NCBI GenBank assembly: GCA_965243525.1
Contig: OZ251568.1
Location: 682,001 to 746,000, forward strand
Length of the DNA: 64,000 bases
Origin: WTKD01 sp965243525
Lineage (GTDB): Bacteria > Spirochaetota > Spirochaetia > WTKD01
Direction: 5' to 3'
Part shown: in pieces, positions 59,179 through 64,000 of the stretch
How positions within the stretch are numbered: position 1 is the first letter of the stretch
Layout of the letters: each line of letters opens with the position of its first letter
The notes under the pieces: generated by a model
What the model was told of the DNA's origin: nothing
Seen by the model: only the letters and a program-made list of their open reading frames with translations
The model's database searches: none
Translations under genes and position numbers: made by a program

Positions 59179-60303
59179 TTATGGCAACCCCCTTTGAAGC
59201 TCTTCTGCTATTTTTGTTCCCAGAATTCTAAATGCTGCAACTACTGTACTTGAAGAATTAGTTCCACTACTCCGTTGTGTTTTGCGTATCACAAGTAATT
59301 CCTTTCCTTCTGTTCGATCATAGGTCCGAACCGTTGCCCCAAGCTCTACAGAGAACCCTCCTATTGATTCTTCAAATTGAAGAATTTTGACTTCCCCAAA
59401 GGCAACCCGGTCAGCTGTACTCAATGCGAAAGCCTCACCCAGGGTAATTCGCTCAGTCGATTCAGGAGGAGAAAGCACTGCTGCATTAAACCCTGCTTCT
59501 GACAAGGCTTGGACAATACCCACCGCTGTATTTTCTCCCTCAATAATCGCACCGGAAACATCTGTATCTTCCACATAAAAATCAATAGTATGCTGTATTG
59601 CAAAAGAATCAACAGCTATGCGCACGAGCACGTCATTGTTGTCAATAAGATTTTCAAACCCGCTACGTATTTCTTCGTCTAACAAAAGATTTACTTTATG
59701 CATCTCGTCAGCAAGCCTAGGTTCAAGAAAGGAATCTGTATCAATTCCAATGATGATTCGGTGAACACCAACAGCCTGCGGGGCTCCTAAATAGACGCGT
59801 GCAATTCCTTGCCTATCTGTTTTCATGGTATATTTTGTAGAATTCGTCACTCCATTTGCCTGTTGCACCAATTCTTGCACGTTAATAACGAGATTTGTCA
59901 GCGGTAGGTCAGCACTCATCACCTGAATGATAAGCGGTTCTTGATATTCCTGCCCAACATATCCCTTTTCGGGGAGCGAAATAACGATATAATGCACGTC
60001 AGCTAAGATGCTATTTATCGCACGAATACTTTCAATAGTTGATTGCCTAAACCTAATTGATTCTTCTTGCCCCAGGGCAATAATCGCAAGATGATACTTT
60101 GCCACCAAATGCATATTCGGCGTTTCTTGTGCAATCTGCGTTTGCAGCAAATCAACGAGTTGCCGTCGCTGCGCAAGCCTCATTGGATCAGTATCAATCA
60201 CCGACGCATCACCCACTTTGGATGGAGTCGAAACACAGGATAATAGCATACATGCAGGTAAAACGAGCAAAAAAAGGGATTTTTGCATACTCATAAAATT
60301 CAT
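59179..60303 (-). CDS. Lipoprotein of unknown function
   Basis: A 374-residue protein with lipobox MLLSC (about Cys 23). The middle has an Ig-like or transthyretin-like beta unit (EYQEPLIIQVMSADLPLTNL; MKTDRQGIARVYLGAP). The C-terminal 110 residues (TAVGIVQALSEAGFNAAV, ADRVAFGEVKILQFEES) resemble the LPP20/LpoB-type alpha/beta domain that occurs in envelope lipoproteins. No function is known to me. It is the first gene of the LolA-RodZ-exporter run. A TATAAT (60315-60320, minus strand) lies eleven bases before its ATG; its -35 is weak. ATG 60288 is another possible start. Confidence 0.68.
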   Translation of the reverse strand: MNFMSMQKSLFLLVLPACMLLSCVSTPSKVGDASVIDTDPMRLAQRRQLVDLLQTQIAQETPNMHLVAKYHLAIIALGQEESIRFRQSTIESIRAINSILADVHYIVISLPEKGYVGQEYQEPLIIQVMSADLPLTNLVINVQELVQQANGVTNSTKYTMKTDRQGIARVYLGAPQAVGVHRIIIGIDTDSFLEPRLADEMHKVNLLLDEEIRSGFENLIDNNDVLVRIAVDSFAIQHTIDFYVEDTDVSGAIIEGENTAVGIVQALSEAGFNAAVLSPPESTERITLGEAFALSTADRVAFGEVKILQFEESIGGFSVELGATVRTYDRTEGKELLVIRKTQRSSGTNSSSTVVAAFRILGTKIAEELQRGLP

Positions 60304-60443
60304 TGCTCTAGCTCATTATACATATATTTCATTTCATGTATCACTATTATCCGCTATTAGCTTGAATAAAAGAATGGATTTCCGCGTTCTTGCGTACAAT
60401 AGAGCAAATAGCACAGTGTTCATTCTAGAATACAATCCCGCAG

Positions 60444-60472
60444 TTGCAAAACCTAATTATACACACTACTGT
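60444..60472 (+). promoter_or_regulatory. Candidate promoter of alr
   Basis: TTGCAA (60444-60449), 17-base spacer, TACTGT (60467-60472), then six bases to ATG 60479. No Shine-Dalgarno is present; a leaderless message is implied. The -10 is a modest match. The rest of the 175-base gap to the divergent lipoprotein gene shows nothing else convincing. Confidence 0.4.
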
Positions 60473-60478
60473 TTTTAC

Positions 60479-61588
60479 ATGCGCATGACTCAAGCAAAGA
60501 TCCATCTCTCGCATTTGATTCATAATCTCAAAACAATAAAAAATCACCTTCAACACAACAACCGCCCTCTTATTTCAGCAGCCGTAAAATCCAATGCCTA
60601 TGGACATGATATTCGCATCATCACAAAATCTTTGCTTCGAGCCGGCATAGATAGTTTTGTTGTCGCCAACATTCACGAGGCAATCCTCTTGCGTGAGTTT
60701 GGAGTGAATTTGCCTATTTATCTATTGAGCATCCCGCACCCAGATGAATTTCCTGAACTCATCATTAATGGAATAACCCCCATGATAGACGATGTTACGT
60801 TGGCTCACATGCTTGATAAGGCAGCAGCTGCAGCACATAAAGTTATCAAAGTACACATGAAAATCGATACTGGGATGGGACGTATTGGGTGCCTCCCTGA
60901 ACGCGCAGTGGATCTGCGGGCAAGCATAGATGCATGTGCAAATCTAGAATATACGGGAACGGCAACTCATATGAGTTCAGCAGATGTCGATCCCGCTTTT
61001 ACTGAAGAACAACTGCATCGCTTCAAGCAATGCTGTGATGGAATAGACCAGACAGGGTATTCGTTGGGAATGATACATGTTGCGAATTCAGCAACATCCT
61101 TGCGTTTTTCGCATCTGCTCGACGAAATCAGCACCATGGTCCGCATTGGTATTGCCCTATATGGATATAACCCCTCGACAGATACCTCGCTTGACCTTCT
61201 GCCGGTGATGGAACTTTCATCCTATGTGGTTGCAATAAAACGAGTGCCGAAAAACCATCCAATATCTTATGGCGTAGAATACAGAACGAAACAAGAAACT
61301 TCAATTGCGGTTATCCCTGCCGGATACGGAGATGGAATTCCGCGATCACTCGGGAACAAGGGAACGGTATATATAAACGGCCACTGTTTTCCAATCGTTG
61401 GACGACTCTGCATGGACCATTGCATGGTTGATATTGGAGATGCCCCCATTCAACGCTATGCGCCAGTCACGCTCTTTGGCCCTCAGAAGGGTGCGCCAAC
61501 TGCCATCGATGTTGCAAAGCTCTGCAACACCATCCCCTATGAGATCACCTGCGGCATATCCACAACGGTTCCACGGGTCGCTGTCTAG
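60479..61588 (+). CDS. alr: Alanine racemase
   Basis: A PLP enzyme with the lysine motif AAVKSNAYGHD, MKIDTGMGRIG, ATHMSSAD, HVANSATSL, RIGIALYGYNPS, ISYGVEYRTKQETSIAVIPAGYGDG and the C-terminal GRLCMDHCMVDIG. It makes D-alanine for peptidoglycan. The start is set at ATG 60479 (or 60485), matching the usual N terminus; the frame extends to 60218 but that region reads as noise and overlaps the divergent gene. About 369 residues, standard length. Confidence 0.93.
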   Translation: MRMTQAKIHLSHLIHNLKTIKNHLQHNNRPLISAAVKSNAYGHDIRIITKSLLRAGIDSFVVANIHEAILLREFGVNLPIYLLSIPHPDEFPELIINGITPMIDDVTLAHMLDKAAAAAHKVIKVHMKIDTGMGRIGCLPERAVDLRASIDACANLEYTGTATHMSSADVDPAFTEEQLHRFKQCCDGIDQTGYSLGMIHVANSATSLRFSHLLDEISTMVRIGIALYGYNPSTDTSLDLLPVMELSSYVVAIKRVPKNHPISYGVEYRTKQETSIAVIPAGYGDGIPRSLGNKGTVYINGHCFPIVGRLCMDHCMVDIGDAPIQRYAPVTLFGPQKGAPTAIDVAKLCNTIPYEITCGISTTVPRVAV

Positions 61589-61665
61589 CGCATCGCATCG
61601 TCTTTCCCATAACTTGTTGTATTATGTCTTGCGTATTGTTTTAAAAAGAGGCGTTTACGATAGGC

Positions 61666-62520
61666 CTATTGTTTATCAGATTGGATCCAATAACGATCAT
61701 TTTCACACATGACAAATCCTTCTTCTTGCAGGGAATACAGAATAGTTGAAAATTTTCCGTTGTCTTTTCCACTTTGTTGTTGCAACTGTTCATAGGAGAG
61801 CGATCTATGTTCGACTAGCAAGCGCAATATCTGTCCACGTACCTGACGAACACTTCCTGCGAAAGGTGATTGCTTGGCGTAATGCCTGCTTTTTTTATTT
61901 GGATTTTGTTTCATCTGCCTTCCAAGCAGGGCCCCCCAATCCATCAGGGCTCCATACCATTTGCGAGGATCATCGCGATCCAGGCATTGCTCGTTCAACA
62001 CTTCTAGCTCTACATCATCGATTTCATGTTCACGATTTGAAAAAAAATAATGGATGTACACACGTCGAATATTGGTGTCGATAAACAAAACTGGTTGAGA
62101 AAATGCAAACGCACAAATAGCACCTGCTGTGTATGGGCCTATTCCATCTAACCGTTTGAGATCTTCAACACGGGGAGGAATACGCCCCCCATGGTGAGCA
62201 AGAATTTGCTTTGCACTCTGATGGAGGTATTTCGCACGTCTATTATAACCTAGTCCCTGCCATTGAGTTAGCACCGTTCGAAAATCCGCCTCAGCTAATG
62301 CGCGTATATCTGGAAAAACCGCAATAAACTGCAGGAATGCATCAATAACCCGCGACACCTGCGTCTGTTGTAGCATGAATTCAGAAACAAAAACATTGTA
62401 TGGGCTTGGATCAGCACGCCAAGGCATGATCTGTCCGTCGCGCATTGGTGAATAATGTGAATATGCTGTTTTTTGAAAATCCTGTATCGTGGCTTGTTCA
62501 AGATGCACACACAGCTCCAC
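61666..62520 (-). CDS. mutY: Adenine DNA glycosylase MutY without iron-sulfur ligands
   Basis: A 284-residue MutY with SEFMLQQTQVSRVI (catalytic Glu 47), HhH motif LDGIGPYTAGAI (124-135) and catalytic Asp 148 in IDTNIRRV. After ALMDWGALLG (191-200), where MutY normally has Cys-x6-Cys-x2-Cys-x5-Cys, the sequence reads RQMKQNPNKK with no cysteine. The C-terminal 8-oxoG-recognising NUDIX-like domain is mostly absent; a short tail remains. It removes adenine opposite 8-oxoguanine. Cluster-free MutYs are known in some lineages, so activity may remain. Confidence 0.9.
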   Translation of the reverse strand: MELCVHLEQATIQDFQKTAYSHYSPMRDGQIMPWRADPSPYNVFVSEFMLQQTQVSRVIDAFLQFIAVFPDIRALAEADFRTVLTQWQGLGYNRRAKYLHQSAKQILAHHGGRIPPRVEDLKRLDGIGPYTAGAICAFAFSQPVLFIDTNIRRVYIHYFFSNREHEIDDVELEVLNEQCLDRDDPRKWYGALMDWGALLGRQMKQNPNKKSRHYAKQSPFAGSVRQVRGQILRLLVEHRSLSYEQLQQQSGKDNGKFSTILYSLQEEGFVMCENDRYWIQSDKQ

Positions 62521-62524
62521 GATT

Positions 62525-63547
62525 TTAGTTATATAAACCCAGTGATTTCCACGATTTTGTTAACCCCATTGCTTCTTGCACCAAGGCCATCGTTTCTTGC
62601 GCCTCTTCACGCATGCGCTTGGTCCCTTCTGTCAACACATCACACAGATAATCTCTTCGCTGCACCAGGGTCACTCGTTTTTCTCGTATAGGTTCAAGAA
62701 ACGCATTCAATGCAACAAATAATTTATCCTTCACTTCAACATCGCGAATAGCACCTTTTGTATAACGGTCCTTCATATCGGCGACTTCATCCTTGTCAGG
62801 ATTGAAGATATCATGATAGATGAACACCGGGTTGCCCTCAACTTTTCCGGGGATATCCGGTCTGACACGATTTGGATCGGTATACATACGCCTGACTTTC
62901 TTCTTGAGCGAGCCTTCTTCTTCTGACAGCAAAATTGCATTCCCCAATGATTTTGACATCTTGGCCTTCCCATCAATGCCAACCAAAACCGGAACATCCG
63001 CCACCAATGCTTTTGGAATTGGAAACACTTCTGCATACGTCTTGTTAAAACGTCGAGCAATTTCGCGGGTGATTTCTATATGTGATTCGTTGTCCTTTCC
63101 AACAGGAACAAGGTGTGCACGAGAAAGAAGAATATCAGCACTCTGTAACACCGGATAGCCAAGCAGTCCTAGCGGCATCTCACTCAGATGCACCGCCTGA
63201 GCCATGTCTTTGAGCGTTGGAATACGTTGCAATCGCGGAACGGTGACTAACATTGAAAAAAGTAATTGCAACTCACACACTTCACGCACCGCAGACTGTA
63301 AGTACACAACAGATTTTTCCGGATCAACGCCGCAGCTTATATAATCTGCCAAAATCTCAATGCTCCGCTCGCTAATTTGTGCTATGTCCTCAGACGATGG
63401 CCGCGTTGTCAACATATGGAGGTCTGCTATGACGAAGAAGCACTCATATGATTCTTGCAACAATACGCGATTTTGCAATGATCCCACGTAGTGGCCAAGG
63501 TGCAAGGCTCCAGTTGGACGATCTCCGGTCAAAATTCGTAAGCGCAT
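62525..63547 (-). CDS. trpS: Tryptophanyl-tRNA synthetase
   Basis: A 340-residue class I synthetase with the HIGH-type motif TGALHLGHYVGSL, DLHMLTTRP, LQSADILLSRAHLVPVGKDN, the KMSKS motif AKMSKSLGNAIL and RVRPDIPGKVEGNPVFIYHD. It charges tRNA-Trp. Its ATG overlaps the stop of the AI-2E-like gene (TAATG), and mutY follows after four bases. Confidence 0.96.
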   Translation of the reverse strand: MRLRILTGDRPTGALHLGHYVGSLQNRVLLQESYECFFVIADLHMLTTRPSSEDIAQISERSIEILADYISCGVDPEKSVVYLQSAVREVCELQLLFSMLVTVPRLQRIPTLKDMAQAVHLSEMPLGLLGYPVLQSADILLSRAHLVPVGKDNESHIEITREIARRFNKTYAEVFPIPKALVADVPVLVGIDGKAKMSKSLGNAILLSEEEGSLKKKVRRMYTDPNRVRPDIPGKVEGNPVFIYHDIFNPDKDEVADMKDRYTKGAIRDVEVKDKLFVALNAFLEPIREKRVTLVQRRDYLCDVLTEGTKRMREEAQETMALVQEAMGLTKSWKSLGLYN

Positions 63548-64000
63548 TATCTTCCCTTCTTTTCCATCAAAATACTAATTCCCTGGAAGTTTCGCGTATT
63601 ACCCAAAATTATCTTGATAAACACGGTCAGAGGAACCGCCAACAACATGCCTGGAATACCCCACATCAACCCCCAACTGACCAGGGCAAGCAAAATCACA
63701 AAGGGATTCAGGTTAAGGTGTTCGCCCATAATTTTCGGTTCAATAACATTGCCCAGCGTCAGCTGAACTCCAGTAACAAGAGAACAAACTACAACGATCA
63801 ACACATAATTTGGACTGAGCTGTATCAATGCATAGAGAAAAATAAACAGGCTCACAACTATTGAACCAATCACTGGAATAAAATTAAACAAAAATGTTAA
63901 CAGCATCCACAACAATGCATTTGGGATGCCTGCTATTAAAAAGATCACCAGAACCAGTAGCGCAGTGCCAAAACTGATAAACATTTTTACGCTAAGATAG
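63547..64000 (-). CDS. AI-2E transporter (PerM/YdiK) family protein, C-terminal part
   Basis: The frame is open through the right edge of the window, so only about 151 C-terminal residues are seen. These contain the family motif FLFNFIPVIGSIVVSL and GNVIEPKIMGEHLNLNP, followed by LMWGIPGMLLAVPLTVFIKII, giving three membrane segments. Family members are eight-helix membrane proteins with roles such as autoinducer-2 export, Na+/H+ exchange or general efflux; the substrate is not predictable. The 5' end lies outside the window. Confidence 0.88.
   Translation of the reverse strand, partial: YLSVKMFISFGTALLVLVIFLIAGIPNALLWMLLTFLFNFIPVIGSIVVSLFIFLYALIQLSPNYVLIVVVCSLVTGVQLTLGNVIEPKIMGEHLNLNPFVILLALVSWGLMWGIPGMLLAVPLTVFIKIILGNTRNFQGISILMEKKGR

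Noticed and set aside
60218..60478. 87-codon upstream extension of the alanine racemase frame
   Set aside because: Overlaps the divergent lipoprotein gene, has no alanine-racemase similarity, and a promoter candidate lies inside it.
61659..61668. Short AT/GC palindrome near the mutY stop
   Set aside because: Too short, no loop or T-tract; no regulatory meaning evident.

Overview
The window reads as one dense, mostly vertical chromosomal segment of a spirochaete, probably a Treponema/Spirochaeta-type organism. The clues are an archaeal-type UMP kinase, a substrate-binding protein whose signal peptide ends in ANGASEPE, many lipoproteins with relaxed lipoboxes, and a LolA / RodZ-like / MMPL / LolA-like / beta-barrel run. 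There is no transposase, integrase, CRISPR array or rRNA operon. Genes are packed with ATGA or TAATG overlaps and no gene-free stretch exceeds about 200 bases.

Layout. 1-8740 (minus): RF2 (with a programmed frameshift), a PEGA protein, FtsY, a secreted repeat protein, a LolCDE-like ABC exporter and the start of a Clp ATPase. 8821-11052 (plus): a secreted repeat/TPR protein. 11049-15853 (minus): divergent RnfA/E-like, RnfD and RnfC, an unknown membrane protein and a divergent-PAP2 protein. 15902-19003 (plus): pseudouridine synthase, an unknown P-loop protein and a protease-like protein that has lost its metal site. 19026-30823: nucleotidyltransferase, Mrp without its cysteine pair, two beta-barrel candidates, three tandem clostripain-family (C11) lipoproteins, an LpoB-like/COG3014-like lipoprotein pair, a periplasmic binding protein and a small lipoprotein. 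30868-45611 (minus): an archaeal-type PGK / type II GAPDH-like / split transketolase operon, tRNA-Leu(CAA), UMP kinase, an ADP-ribosylglycohydrolase-like protein, RsmE, a YnjBCD-like ABC importer, alkyl-DHAP synthase, HMG-CoA reductase, 5-formyl-THF cyclo-ligase and MsrA. 45710-47947 (plus): acyltransferase and enolase, closed by a strong terminator. 48024-60303 (minus): regulator, S9/L13, a degenerate aminotransferase-like protein, UvrD and the envelope-lipid cluster. 60479-61588 (plus): alanine racemase. 61666-64000 (minus): MutY without iron-sulfur ligands, TrpS and an AI-2E-family protein.

How it fits together. Much of the window concerns the envelope: lipoprotein export (LolCDE, LolA, RND exporter), peptidoglycan-related functions (LpoB-like, RodZ-like, Alr), ether lipid and isoprenoid enzymes (AGPS, HMG-CoA reductase, acyltransferase), and surface or periplasmic lipoproteins including the peptidase trio.

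Most notable are: (i) the transketolase / type II GAPDH-like / archaeal-type PGK operon, in which the GAPDH-like protein appears to have proline where the family has its catalytic cysteine; (ii) the AGPS-HMG-CoA reductase gene pair; (iii) the three adjacent C11 lipoproteins; (iv) a reduced, divergent Rnf locus; and (v) repeated placement of -10 boxes five or six bases before start codons, implying leaderless mRNAs. All homology calls come from reading motifs by eye; no search was run.
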